Below are positions 42,833-51,046 of a stretch of DNA of 64,000 bases, in pieces; the stretch's first letter is position 1, and the number at the start of each line of letters is the position of its first letter. The translations under genes were made by a program, and so were the position numbers. The stretch is from Nocardioidaceae bacterium (GTDB lineage: Bacteria > Actinomycetota > Actinomycetes > Propionibacteriales > Nocardioidaceae), in assembly GCA_018672315.1 (NCBI GenBank), contig CP076053.1, forward strand, positions 3,211,827-3,275,826, given 5' to 3'. The notes under the pieces are model-generated. The model was given only the letters and a program-made list of their open reading frames with translations. It was not told the origin of the DNA and did not search any database.

Positions 42833-42838
42833 GGTCGG

Positions 42839-43915
42839 GTGCCTGCTCCCGCCGTCGAGATCGACGCCGACGGTCGCGCCGTGCGCGTCACCAGCCCCGA
42901 TCGAGTCATCTTCCCGGAGACGGCGGCGGGCCCGGCGCTCACCAAGCTCGACGTCGTGCAGTACTACGCCGACGTCGCGCCGGGCTTGCTGAACGCCCTC
43001 CGGGACCGTCCGACCGCCATGGAGCGGTGGCCCGCCGGGGTCCAGCCGGGGATGCGCCTCGCGACTGGTCGACCGGGGGAGAAGGCGGACGCGTTCTACC
43101 AGAAGCGCTTGCCGCGAGGGGCCCCTGCGTACGTAAACACCTGCGAGGTCACCTTCCCCTCAGGACGCACCGCGCACGAGATGTGCCCCGACCACGCCTC
43201 GGTGCCGTGCTGGGCGGCGCAGATGGGCACGGTCACCTTCCACCCCTGGCCCTCGCGGCGCGGCAGCGTCGACCATCCCGACGAGCTGCGGATCGATCTC
43301 GACCCCCAGCCGGGCACGGACTTCGCCGACGCACGCCGCGTCGCCGGCGTGGCGCGCGACCTGCTCGCCGACCTCGGCATGACGGGTTGGCCGAAGACGT
43401 CGGGCAACCGCGGCGTTCACGTGTTCGTACGCATCGAGCCGCGGTGGACCTTCACCGAGTGCCGACACGCTGCGATCGCCTTCGGCCGCGCGTTGGAACG
43501 CCGTGACCCCGGCGTCACGACCGCCTGGTGGAAGGAGGAGCGGGGTGAGCGTGTCTTCGTCGACTTCAACCAGATGACACGTGATCGCACCATCGCCTCC
43601 GCGTACTCGCTGCGACCGCTGCCGGGCGCGCCGGTCTCGATGCCGCTCACCTGGGACGGGTTGGCCGAGGTCGAGGATCCGGCCCGGTTCACCGCCAGGA
43701 CGGTGCCGGCGTTGCTGCGTGACCGGGGCGACGCCTGGGCCGCGATGGACGAGGCCGCGTGCTCGCTCGAGCCGCTGCTCGAGCTGTGGGCTGAGGACCC
43801 GCGGGAGATGAATTATCCACCCGATCACCCGAAGATGCCGGGCGAGCCGCCGCGGGTGCAGCCCAGTCGCAAGGTCGACGCCCATTGGGACGCCGACGGC
43901 AACAGGCTGGACTGA
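42839..43915 (+). CDS. LigD-type polymerase domain protein (archaeo-eukaryotic primase fold)
   Basis: 358 residues. Conserved blocks are [36 protein letters not shown], the catalytic [12 protein letters not shown] (DxD metal site, about 140-151), [14 protein letters not shown], and [21 protein letters not shown] (in part). This is the LigD polymerase/primase module without ligase or nuclease parts; stand-alone versions fill gaps in end joining or repair. LigC is nearby at 45490; no Ku gene is in the window. GTG start, leaderless pattern. Confidence 0.93.
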   Translation: MPAPAVEIDADGRAVRVTSPDRVIFPETAAGPALTKLDVVQYYADVAPGLLNALRDRPTAMERWPAGVQPGMRLATGRPGEKADAFYQKRLPRGAPAYVNTCEVTFPSGRTAHEMCPDHASVPCWAAQMGTVTFHPWPSRRGSVDHPDELRIDLDPQPGTDFADARRVAGVARDLLADLGMTGWPKTSGNRGVHVFVRIEPRWTFTECRHAAIAFGRALERRDPGVTTAWWKEERGERVFVDFNQMTRDRTIASAYSLRPLPGAPVSMPLTWDGLAEVEDPARFTARTVPALLRDRGDAWAAMDEAACSLEPLLELWAEDPREMNYPPDHPKMPGEPPRVQPSRKVDAHWDADGNRLD

Positions 43916-43922
43916 TCAACGG

Positions 43923-43934
43923 GCAAGCGCTTGC
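43923..43934. promoter_or_regulatory. Perfect 12-bp palindrome (GCAAGCGCTTGC)
   Basis: Lies 56 bp upstream of the SRPBCC-like gene and shares GCAA-N-CGCTTG with the site at 39967. It may be a LacI-type operator. Confidence 0.4.
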
Positions 43935-43989
43935 GCTCGGATTTGGCGTCTGCGAGACAACATCGTCCGCGGTCGGTTCTCATGGAGAC

Positions 43990-44472
43990 ATGTCCTATCG
44001 TCTGACGTTCGCCAGGACGCTGGCCATCTCCCCGGAGGCGGCGTTCGACGGGGTGCTGCACGGCGATCTGCTGCGCATCTTCGACCGCAGGTACCTCGTC
44101 TTCTCGCACGTGGTCGCGTACGACACGCTTCCGGGTTGGGGTCACCCAGGTGGCCGGAGGCAGCTGCGGACCTCCGACGGCAGCTCGTTCGACGAGACGC
44201 TCCTCGACGTGCACCGACCGGACCGGATCGGCTACACGATGACCTCGATGCGCGGGCCTCTCCGCCTCATCGCCTCACACATCGAGGTCTGTTGGACCTT
44301 CGAGGCCCACCGACACGGCTCCCGAGTGGCCTGGAGCTGGGCGGTCACGCCTCCGAACCGGCTCTCCGGCGCCCTGGAGTCGCTGCTGCGTCCCCAGTGG
44401 AGCCGGTACGCCGGCCGAGCACTGAGCCGGCTGGAGGTCGTCGCACCCGACGTGCCGCGCGAGCTCAGGTGA
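43990..44472 (+). CDS. SRPBCC-like (polyketide cyclase/dehydrase family) protein
   Basis: 160 residues. The START/SRPBCC pattern is seen as FARTLAISPEAAFDGVL at the N-terminus and a C-terminal helix (ALESLLRPQWSRYAGRALSRL). Such proteins bind hydrophobic ligands. ATG 43990 is preceded by GGAGA. The last bases overlap the end of the convergent oxidoreductase gene by 8 bp. Confidence 0.68.
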   Translation: MSYRLTFARTLAISPEAAFDGVLHGDLLRIFDRRYLVFSHVVAYDTLPGWGHPGGRRQLRTSDGSSFDETLLDVHRPDRIGYTMTSMRGPLRLIASHIEVCWTFEAHRHGSRVAWSWAVTPPNRLSGALESLLRPQWSRYAGRALSRLEVVAPDVPRELR

Positions 44473-45403
44473 AGTCCAGGACCATCCGTCCACGGTGACC
44501 GCCTTCGGCCAGCAGCTGCTGCGCCTCGGTCGCCCGCTCCGCGGGGAGCACGCGGTTGACCCGCAGGGTCACGGCGCCCTGCGCGGCGAGGTGGGCCATC
44601 TCGGTGAGCCAGTCGTGGCGGGTGGCGTGGTCGAAGACGAACGTCGTGTGCACCGACACCCCCCGGCCCGGCTCACCCTCGTAGGGACGGATCACCGCCA
44701 TGCGTCCGCCGTCGCGCACCGCATCGGCGACCTCCCCGTGCTGCACCGCGCCGTCGGCCAACGCGTCGACGCCGTCGGGGTGGTTCTCGCGTACGCGACC
44801 TGCGAACTCCGGCCCCCGGGTCAGCACCTCGTCGGCTCCGAGTGAACGGACGAGGTCGACGTCGTCGTCCTTGGCGTCGCCGACGACGTGCAGTCCTCTC
44901 GTCTTCGCCAGTTGCACGACGTAGCCGCCGTAGCACCCCGCGGCACCGGTGACCGCCAGCGTGTCCCCCTCACCCAGCGCCAGGTCGGCCAGGGACACCT
45001 GGGCCGTCAGGCCGTTCATGGGCAGCGTCGACGCGGCGTCGAGGTCCATCCCCGCCGGGACCGGTACCGCGGACATGGCCGGCACCACCACCTGCTCGCT
45101 GTAGGCACCGTGGGCCCCCGTCGGCGTCACGATGGCCATGACCCGGTCGCCGACAGCGAGGTCCGCGACGCCGTCGCCGACCTCGTCGACGATGCCCGCC
45201 ACGTCCATCCCCGGCACCCACGGTCCGACGTCACCCTGCATCTCGGGTCCGTACGCACCCTCGATGAGCTTGGTGTCGGTGGGGTTGACGGTCGCGTAGT
45301 GCACGCGGATCCGCACCTCGCCCGCACCGGGCTCGGGGGTCGGCAGGTCGAGGGCCTGGAGCTTGTCAGGTCCTCCGAACTCGGTCACTCCGATGGCTCG
45401 CAT
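44465..45403 (-). CDS. NADP-dependent quinone oxidoreductase-like (MDR family)
   Basis: 312 residues, medium-chain dehydrogenase fold without the catalytic zinc Cys. N-terminal GGPDKLQALDLPTPEPG, ATVNPTDTKLIEG, GMDVAGIVDEVGDGV, and the Rossmann motif TGAAGCYGGYVVQLA (about 151-165). Probably reduces quinones or enones with NADPH. TAGGCG lies six bases before the ATG. Monocistronic. Confidence 0.9.
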   Translation of the reverse strand: MRAIGVTEFGGPDKLQALDLPTPEPGAGEVRIRVHYATVNPTDTKLIEGAYGPEMQGDVGPWVPGMDVAGIVDEVGDGVADLAVGDRVMAIVTPTGAHGAYSEQVVVPAMSAVPVPAGMDLDAASTLPMNGLTAQVSLADLALGEGDTLAVTGAAGCYGGYVVQLAKTRGLHVVGDAKDDDVDLVRSLGADEVLTRGPEFAGRVRENHPDGVDALADGAVQHGEVADAVRDGGRMAVIRPYEGEPGRGVSVHTTFVFDHATRHDWLTEMAHLAAQGAVTLRVNRVLPAERATEAQQLLAEGGHRGRMVLDFT

Positions 45404-45438
45404 GCAGGTCGCCTACCCGGATGGTTGACCGCGGTAAC

Positions 45439-45472
45439 TGACCCCTCGCGAGAAGTGACCCCTGGCGAGAAG
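45439..45472. repeat. Two 17-bp tandem copies (TGACCCCTCGCGAGAAG type)
   Basis: TGACCCCTCGCGAGAAG and TGACCCCTGGCGAGAAG, one mismatch, head to tail in the gap between the oxidoreductase start and the LigC end, with a degenerate third copy after. No function inferred. Confidence 0.75.
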
Positions 45473-45489
45473 TGGCTTCTGGCGGGTGG

Positions 45490-46614
45490 TCAGGCGCCGA
45501 GGACCTCGGCGAGGTCGTAGGAGACGACCTCCTCGAGCTGGGCGTACGAGCAGGACTCGGGGTCGCGGTCGGGTCGCCACCGCTTGAACTGGCCGGTGTG
45601 GCGCAGCCGCGAGCCCTCCATGTGGTCGTAGCCGATCTCCAGCACCCGCTCGGGGCGCAAGGGCACGAACGAGAGGTCCTTCCCCGCGGACCACCGGCTC
45701 TGGCCGCCGGGCATCCTGTCGCCGTCCGCACCCTCGTGCGCCTCGGGGTCCGCCCAGGCGGCCCACGGGTGCTCAGCCGCCGGGATCTCCAGGGCGCGCA
45801 GCTCCTGCGCCAGCTCGGCGCGGCGGGCGGCGGTGAAGGAGGCGGCGACACCGATGTGTTGCAACCGGCCCCGGTCGTCGTACAGGCCGAGCAGCATCGA
45901 GCCGAGCAGGGGCTCGGCGTCGGTGGAGTTCTTGTGCAGCCGGTATCCCGCGAGCACGACGTCGGCGGTGCGTGCGTGCTTGAGCTTCAGCATCGTGCGT
46001 GCGTTCTGCTCGTACACGGCGTCGAGGGGCTTGGCGATGATGCCGTCCAGACCGGCGCCCTCGAACTGGTGGAACCATCGGGCAGCGGTCTCGGGGTCCG
46101 TCGTCGTGCGCGTGAGGTGACAGGGTCCGGTCGCGTCGAGGTGGGACAGCGCGGCCTCGAGGCGCGCCCGGCGTACGGCGAAGGGCTCGCCCGTCAGGTC
46201 CTCGTCGCCGAGAGCGAGCAGGTCGAAGGCGACGAAGGAGGCCGGCGTCGTCGCGGCGAGCATGTCGACCCGCGAGCTGGCGGGGTGGATCCGCTGCTGG
46301 AGGGTCTCGAAGTCGAGCCTGTCCCCGGCCTGGGGGTCGACGGTGAAGATCTCGCCGTCGAGCACGCAGCGGTCGGGCAGCTGACGCGCCACCGCGGCCA
46401 CCACCTCGGGGAAGTAGCGCGTCATCGGCTTGGTGTTGCGACTGGTCAGCTCGACCTCGTCGCCGTCGCGGAACACCAGGCAGCGGAAGCCGTCCCACTT
46501 GGGCTCGAAGCTGACCCCCGCCGCCCCGGCCGTCGAGCCCACGAGCTTCGCGGGCGTCTTGGCCACCGACTTCGCGAGCATCGGCCGCACGGGAGGCATC
46601 ACAGGCAGGTCCAC
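45490..46614 (-). CDS. ATP-dependent DNA ligase (LigC type)
   Basis: 374 residues. The adenylated Lys is in EPKWDGFRCLVF (about 38), with SRNTKPMTRYFPEV, LDGEIFTV (motif III), DGIIAKPLD (motif IV) and MLKLKHARTADVVLAGY (motif V). An OB-fold C-terminus follows. It seals nicks using ATP and probably acts in back-up repair with the LigD-polymerase gene at 42839. GTG start six bases after TAGGGT; the promoter overlaps the divergent amidohydrolase promoter. Confidence 0.93.
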   Translation of the reverse strand: MDLPVMPPVRPMLAKSVAKTPAKLVGSTAGAAGVSFEPKWDGFRCLVFRDGDEVELTSRNTKPMTRYFPEVVAAVARQLPDRCVLDGEIFTVDPQAGDRLDFETLQQRIHPASSRVDMLAATTPASFVAFDLLALGDEDLTGEPFAVRRARLEAALSHLDATGPCHLTRTTTDPETAARWFHQFEGAGLDGIIAKPLDAVYEQNARTMLKLKHARTADVVLAGYRLHKNSTDAEPLLGSMLLGLYDDRGRLQHIGVAASFTAARRAELAQELRALEIPAAEHPWAAWADPEAHEGADGDRMPGGQSRWSAGKDLSFVPLRPERVLEIGYDHMEGSRLRHTGQFKRWRPDRDPESCSYAQLEEVVSYDLAEVLGA

Positions 46615-46620
46615 GACCGC

Positions 46621-46630
46621 ACCCTACGGT
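46621..46630. promoter_or_regulatory. Overlapping divergent -10 elements (LigC and amidohydrolase)
   Basis: The 10-bp sequence ACCCTACGGT holds TAGGGT read leftward (46626-46621) and TACGGT read rightward (46625-46630), each exactly six bases from a start codon (46614 and 46637). Two leaderless divergent promoters would share two bases of their -10 boxes in a 22-bp gap. Confidence 0.6.
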
Positions 46631-46636
46631 GGCTCC

Positions 46637-47923
46637 ATGACGACCTTGCAGAACGCAACCGACTCTCCCGCGGACGTCCCTGCCGCCACCCGAGGCAGCG
46701 TCGCCGTCGTCGGCGGGCACGTGGTGCCCGTGGACGGCGCCCCGATCGACGACGGCACGGTGCTCGTGCAGGACGGCGTCATCACGGCGGTCGGGCGTAC
46801 GGCCGACGTCGTGGTGCCCGACGGGGTCGAGACGGTGGATGCCGCCGGCCGGTGGGTGCTGCCGGGCTTCATGGACGCCCACGCCCACGTCGGCATCCAC
46901 GAGGAGGGCGAGGGGTGGTCGGGCGAGGACACGAACGAGATGACCGATCCCGTCGGCGCCAGGTTCCGTGCCATCGACGCCATCGACCCGGCGAACGAGG
47001 GCTTCCGCGACGCCCTCGCCGGGGGCGTCACCTCGCTGGTGGTCAAGCCCGGCAGCGGCAACCCGATCGGCGGGCAGGCGGTGGCGCTGAAGAGCTGGGG
47101 CCGCGTCGTCGACGAGATGGTGATGCGGTCGCCCGTGGCGGTCAAGAGCGCGCTGGGGGAGAACCCCAAGCGCATCTACGGCGAGAAGAAGCAGACGCCG
47201 TCGACGCGCCAGGGGGTGGCCGCGGTGATCCGCGGCGCCTTCGTGAAGGCGCAGAACTACCGAGCCAAGCGGGACCACTGTGCAGCCGAGGGCACGCCCT
47301 TCGAGCGTGATCTCACGATGGAGACGCTGGTGCGGGTGCTCGAGCGCGAGATCCCCTGGAACCAGCACTGCCACCGCGCGGACGACATCGCCACCGCTGT
47401 ACGCCTGGCCGAGGAGTTCGGCTACCGGTTGGTCGTGCACCACGCCACTGAGGGCTTCCTGCTCGCCGACTACCTCGCCGAGCGCAGCATCCCGTGCGTC
47501 GTCGGGCCGATGATCGTGACGCGCTCCAAGGCCGAGCTGCGGCAGCGCCAGATGGGCACGCCCGGCCTGCTCGCAGCGGCCGGCGTCGAGGTGGCCATCA
47601 CCACCGATGCCCCGGTCGTGCCGATCGACTTCCTGGTGCACCAGGCCACCTTTGCCGTGAAGGCGGGCATGGACCGCGACGCCGCGCTCCGTGCGATCAC
47701 CGTCAACCCCGCGCGCATCAGCGGCGTCGAGGACCGCGTCGGCGCGCTGAGGGCGGGCCTCGACGGCGACGTCGTCATCTGGAGCGGGGACCCGCTGGAC
47801 GTCATGAGCCGCGTCGAGCGCGTCTTCGTCCGGGGTAGGCAGGCGTACGCGTACGCCGACGGCGTGGGCACGACCACCTCGCCGTACGGGGTCGCGCACG
47901 CAGGCTGGGTGAGTCCTCGGTGA
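46637..47923 (+). CDS. Amidohydrolase-superfamily protein
   Basis: 428 residues. After beta-strands with IDDGTVLVQDGVITAVG comes VLPGFMDAHAHVGIHEEG (HxH metal site, about 73-90), His in WNQHCHRADD and VVHHATEG, and ITTDAPVVP (metal Asp). This is the imidazolonepropionase-like subtype. Cyclic amide or imide hydrolase of unknown substrate, cytoplasmic. Its stop overlaps the PPK2 start by GTGA. Confidence 0.88.
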   Translation: MTTLQNATDSPADVPAATRGSVAVVGGHVVPVDGAPIDDGTVLVQDGVITAVGRTADVVVPDGVETVDAAGRWVLPGFMDAHAHVGIHEEGEGWSGEDTNEMTDPVGARFRAIDAIDPANEGFRDALAGGVTSLVVKPGSGNPIGGQAVALKSWGRVVDEMVMRSPVAVKSALGENPKRIYGEKKQTPSTRQGVAAVIRGAFVKAQNYRAKRDHCAAEGTPFERDLTMETLVRVLEREIPWNQHCHRADDIATAVRLAEEFGYRLVVHHATEGFLLADYLAERSIPCVVGPMIVTRSKAELRQRQMGTPGLLAAAGVEVAITTDAPVVPIDFLVHQATFAVKAGMDRDAALRAITVNPARISGVEDRVGALRAGLDGDVVIWSGDPLDVMSRVERVFVRGRQAYAYADGVGTTTSPYGVAHAGWVSPR

Positions 47924-48780
47924 GCGCGAGCCCCGAGCCCGCGACGCCCTTCACCGACGCCCTGCGGCTGCCCGAGGGCCGCGTCGACCTCGCCGCGATC
48001 GACACCCGGGCCACCCCGGCATGGAGCGAAGGCCGCGACGCGGGTGCGGCAGCGCTCGCCGTACGTACCCGTCGCGTGGGTGAGCTGCAGGAGCGCATGT
48101 GGGCCCACGGCGTCGCCGGGTCGGAGCCACCTCGCGTGCTGCTGGTGCTGCAGGGCATGGACACCAGCGGCAAGGGCGGGGCGCTGACTGCGGCGACCGG
48201 CGCCGTGGCACCGATGGGGCTGCACGTGGCGGCGTTCGGTCGGCCCACGTCCGAGGAGCTCGCGCACGACTTCCTGTGGCGGGTGCGCCGCGAGCTGCCG
48301 GGCGTGGGACAGGTCGGTGTCTTCGACCGTTCGCACTACGAGGACGTGCTCATCGCCGCGGTGCGCGGCCTCGCACCGCCGGAGGAGATCGAGAGGCGGT
48401 ACGGCGCCATCGACGAGTTCGAGGCCGAGCTGACCGAGGCCGGTGTCGTCGTGCTGAAGGTGATGCTGCACGTGTCGAAGGAGCGGCAGGCCGAGCGCCT
48501 GGAGGAGCGTCTCACCGACCCGGGCAAGCGATGGAAGTACGACCCGTCAGACGTGGACGAGCGTGCCTTCTGGGAGGACTACACGGCGGCGTACGAGACG
48601 GTCCTCGCGCGGTGCCGCAGCGATCGGGCGCCGTGGCACGTCGTGCCGGCGCACCGCAAGTGGTACCGCAAGCTGGCCGTGACCTCTCTGCTTTTGGAGA
48701 CCCTCGAGGGCCTCGGCCTCGACTGGCCCGAGCCCGACATCGACGTCGAGGCCGAGCTGGCGCGGCTCCGCGCCTCGTAG
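47920..48780 (+). CDS. Polyphosphate kinase 2 family protein
   Basis: 286 residues. Walker A in LQGMDTSGKGG (about 78-88), Walker B region VFDRSHYEDVLI (about 133-144), and lid residues in GKRWKYDPSDVDERAFW. PPK2 enzymes use polyphosphate to phosphorylate nucleoside mono- or diphosphates, or the reverse. The class cannot be told by eye. GTG start overlapping the amidohydrolase stop. Confidence 0.92.
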   Translation: MSASPEPATPFTDALRLPEGRVDLAAIDTRATPAWSEGRDAGAAALAVRTRRVGELQERMWAHGVAGSEPPRVLLVLQGMDTSGKGGALTAATGAVAPMGLHVAAFGRPTSEELAHDFLWRVRRELPGVGQVGVFDRSHYEDVLIAAVRGLAPPEEIERRYGAIDEFEAELTEAGVVVLKVMLHVSKERQAERLEERLTDPGKRWKYDPSDVDERAFWEDYTAAYETVLARCRSDRAPWHVVPAHRKWYRKLAVTSLLLETLEGLGLDWPEPDIDVEAELARLRAS

Positions 48781-48783
48781 GAT
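48778..48783 (+). promoter_or_regulatory. -10 element (TAGGAT) of the HipA-like/DUF3037 pair
   Basis: TAGGAT overlaps the PPK2 stop codon and lies six bases before GTG 48790, so the pair may have its own leaderless promoter. Confidence 0.5.
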
Positions 48784-48789
48784 CCCGGG

Positions 48790-49566
48790 GTGCTGCCCAC
48801 CGTCCGCGTCACCCGGTACGTGACCCCGCTGCGCGAGGGGGGCTCGCTGCCCGGCCTCGTCGAGGCCGACGACCTCGGCACCTACGTCTGCAAGTTCACC
48901 GGGGCCGGCCAGGGCCCGAAGGTGCTGGTCGCCGAGGTCATCGCGGCGGGCATCGCTCGCCGCCTCGGCTTCGACACGCCCCGTCTCGTGGTGCTCGACC
49001 TGCACCGCGACATCGCCCGCTACGAGGCCGACGAGGAGGTGCAGGACCTCCTCACCGCCTCGCTCGGCCCCAACCTCGGCGTCGACTTCCTGCCGGGCGC
49101 GTTCGGGTTCGACGCCGGCTGCGACCCGGACCCCGTTCTCGCCGCACGCGTGATCTGGCTCGACGCCTTCCTGGCCAACGTCGACCGCTCCTGGCGCAAC
49201 CCCAACCTGCTGCTCTGGCACGGTGACGTGTGGCTCATCGACCACGGCGCCTCGTTGTACTTCCACCACGCCTGGGCGGGAGGGCTGACCCGACCCTCGC
49301 GTTTCGCGGCGCAGCCGTGGAGCGTGGAGGACCACGTGCTGCGTGACTGGCTGCCCGGCGTCCGCGAGGCCGACGCGGCCCTCGCCCCGCAGGTGACGCG
49401 CGCCCTGCTCACCGAGGTCGTCGCGGAGGTGCCCCACGCGTGGCTCCAGCCGGTGCCCGGCGCCGAGGACGCGGAGGCGTTGCGGGCGGCATACGTCGAC
49501 TTCCTCGCCGCGCGCATCGCCGGCGTCGACGGCGTACGCCCCTGGCTGCCCGGGGGCGCGGCGTGA
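48790..49566 (+). CDS. HipA-like kinase family protein, stand-alone
   Basis: 258 residues, about half the size of E. coli HipA. The fold is marked by DLGTYVCKFTGAGQGPK (ATP-loop region), LDAFLANVDRSWRNPNLL (catalytic Asp-x3-Asn-like, about 125-142) and WLIDHGASLYF (DFG-like metal Asp, about 150-160). There is no HipB antitoxin; the overlapping partner is DUF3037. Target unknown: protein, tRNA synthetase or small molecule. Confidence 0.85.
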   Translation: MLPTVRVTRYVTPLREGGSLPGLVEADDLGTYVCKFTGAGQGPKVLVAEVIAAGIARRLGFDTPRLVVLDLHRDIARYEADEEVQDLLTASLGPNLGVDFLPGAFGFDAGCDPDPVLAARVIWLDAFLANVDRSWRNPNLLLWHGDVWLIDHGASLYFHHAWAGGLTRPSRFAAQPWSVEDHVLRDWLPGVREADAALAPQVTRALLTEVVAEVPHAWLQPVPGAEDAEALRAAYVDFLAARIAGVDGVRPWLPGGAA

Positions 49567-49961
49567 ACGGCCCGGACCCCTCGACGCAGCACGCCTACCA
49601 GTACGTCGTGCTGCGCTGCGTGCCCCGGGTGGACCGCGAGGAGTTCGTCAACGTCGGGGTCGTCCTCTACGCGCAGGGGGTTCCGCTGCTGCAGTGCGCC
49701 ACCCACGTCGACGAGGCCCGACTCGCCGCCCTCTGGCCCGCTCTCGACCCGGGCGCGGTGCGGGACGCGCTGGACCGTGTCGACGCCGTGTGCCGCGGGG
49801 ACCGCTCCGTGGGTCTGGTGGCGGAACAGCCCGCCGGAGTGCGGTTCGGGTTCCTCAAGGCACCCCGCTCGACCGTCGTGCAGCCGGGCCCGGTGCACGG
49901 AGGTCTCGCGCAGGACCCGGGGGGCGAGCTGGCCCGGCTGGCGGGAACGCTGCTGCGCTGA
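49563..49961 (+). CDS. DUF3037 family protein
   Basis: 132 residues. YVVLRCVPRVDREEFVNVG and VRFGFLKAPRSTVVQPGPVH are DUF3037 traits. GTG start overlapping the HipA-like stop (GTGA). In many bacteria these two families occur side by side, and DUF3037 is proposed but not shown to be the kinase partner or antitoxin. Confidence 0.85.
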   Translation: MNGPDPSTQHAYQYVVLRCVPRVDREEFVNVGVVLYAQGVPLLQCATHVDEARLAALWPALDPGAVRDALDRVDAVCRGDRSVGLVAEQPAGVRFGFLKAPRSTVVQPGPVHGGLAQDPGGELARLAGTLLR

Positions 49962-49996
49962 CCGGCAGATGCACGTCACAGGGACGACGCAGCCGA

Positions 49997-50029
49997 ATCG
50001 CACCCGGATCGCACTCGGATCGCCACCGG
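49997..50029. repeat. Three 11-bp tandem repeats (ATCGCACCCGG type)
   Basis: ATCGCACCCGG, ATCGCACTCGG and ATCGCCACCGG follow head to tail 18 bp before the small disordered-protein gene. Period is about one helical turn; possibly a regulatory array. Confidence 0.7.
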
Positions 50030-50046
50030 GTGGGTACGAGGGAGCC

Positions 50047-50268
50047 ATGAGCAACGACGAAGGTCAGGTCAGCGAGGTCTCCAAGCTGTCACCGAGCGAG
50101 ACCGGCGCCAACGAGGTCAACGCGGACGGTGTACCGCCGGCCGACCAGGCCCGCAGCGAGCCGGGCGGCGACGGACACGTGGAGTACGGCCAGGACGCGG
50201 AGAACGCCTCAGCGATGCAGCGCATGAACGAGGACGAGGACAAGGAGCGGGGACGCTCCGACGACTGA
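50047..50268 (+). CDS. Small acidic disordered protein
   Basis: 73 residues, rich in Glu/Asp/Ser/Gly/Asn, no hydrophobic core; C-terminal MQRMNEDEDKERGRSDD. Start ATG 50047 with GGGAG upstream. No known family; possibly a stress-linked small protein. Confidence 0.6.
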   Translation: MSNDEGQVSEVSKLSPSETGANEVNADGVPPADQARSEPGGDGHVEYGQDAENASAMQRMNEDEDKERGRSDD

Positions 50269-50292
50269 GCCGGGCGCTCCGGCGGGGCCGCG

Positions 50293-51039
50293 TCAGGCCA
50301 GTGTCAGCGCACCGAGCGCGGCGACCTGGTAGCGGTGCAGCAGCTGCTCGACCAATGCCTCGTGCACGCCGAGCGGCGCCGAGACCGCGACGGCTCCCGC
50401 CTCGAGCGAGAGCTCGGCCGAACGGTCGCTCATGACACCCGGCGCCAGGAAGAACGAGCCGACGGCCACCGCCCGGCGGCCCTCGGCGCGCAGCTGACGG
50501 ACCGCCTCGCCGGGCGAGGGCGGGGCCACGGCGGCATACGCGGTGAGCACCGGCAGCCGGTGCTGCTGGGACCACAGGCGGCCCAGCCGCGCGACGGCCG
50601 CGGTCACCCGGTGGTCCGCCGACCCGGCGCAGGCGAGCACGAGCGCGTCCAGCTCGGCGACGCGGGCGACCCGCAGACTGTCCCGGACCCGCTCGTCGAG
50701 CACCGAGAGCCACGTCGGGCGCAGCCCGAGGCGGGGTGCCGTCGTCACGCGGATGCCCGGTGCGGCCGACCGCGCGGCGTCCACGGCGGCGGGCACGTCG
50801 CGAGACGCATGGCGTCCGCCGGTCAGCAGCAGCGGGACGACGACGACCTCGTCGTGACCGGCTGCCGCGAGACCGGCGACGACGACGTCGAGCGTCGGCG
50901 AGGAGTGTGCGAGGTACGCCGCCGACACCGGCAGGTCGGGACGTCTCGCGCGGAGGCGCGCCGCGTACGCATCGACGACACCGGTGGCGCGGGCGTCGCG
51001 CGAGCCGTACCCGAGCAGCACGAGCGCTGGAGCGCTCAT
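50293..51039 (-). CDS. Sirohydrochlorin chelatase-like protein (CbiX/SirB family)
   Basis: 248 residues, two repeats of the CbiX fold. The first metal-site motif, usually AHGSRD, reads GYGSRD here (Tyr in place of the usual His, about residue 11); the second His survives in LLLTGGRHASRDVP. The C-terminal half has FFLAPGVMSDRS. It would insert Fe2+ (or Co2+) into sirohydrochlorin for siroheme, the cofactor of the sulfite reductase made two genes upstream. It starts 7 bp after the cysH stop. Confidence 0.85.
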   Translation of the reverse strand: MSAPALVLLGYGSRDARATGVVDAYAARLRARRPDLPVSAAYLAHSSPTLDVVVAGLAAAGHDEVVVVPLLLTGGRHASRDVPAAVDAARSAAPGIRVTTAPRLGLRPTWLSVLDERVRDSLRVARVAELDALVLACAGSADHRVTAAVARLGRLWSQQHRLPVLTAYAAVAPPSPGEAVRQLRAEGRRAVAVGSFFLAPGVMSDRSAELSLEAGAVAVSAPLGVHEALVEQLLHRYQVAALGALTLA

Positions 51040-51046
51040 CGCGACC

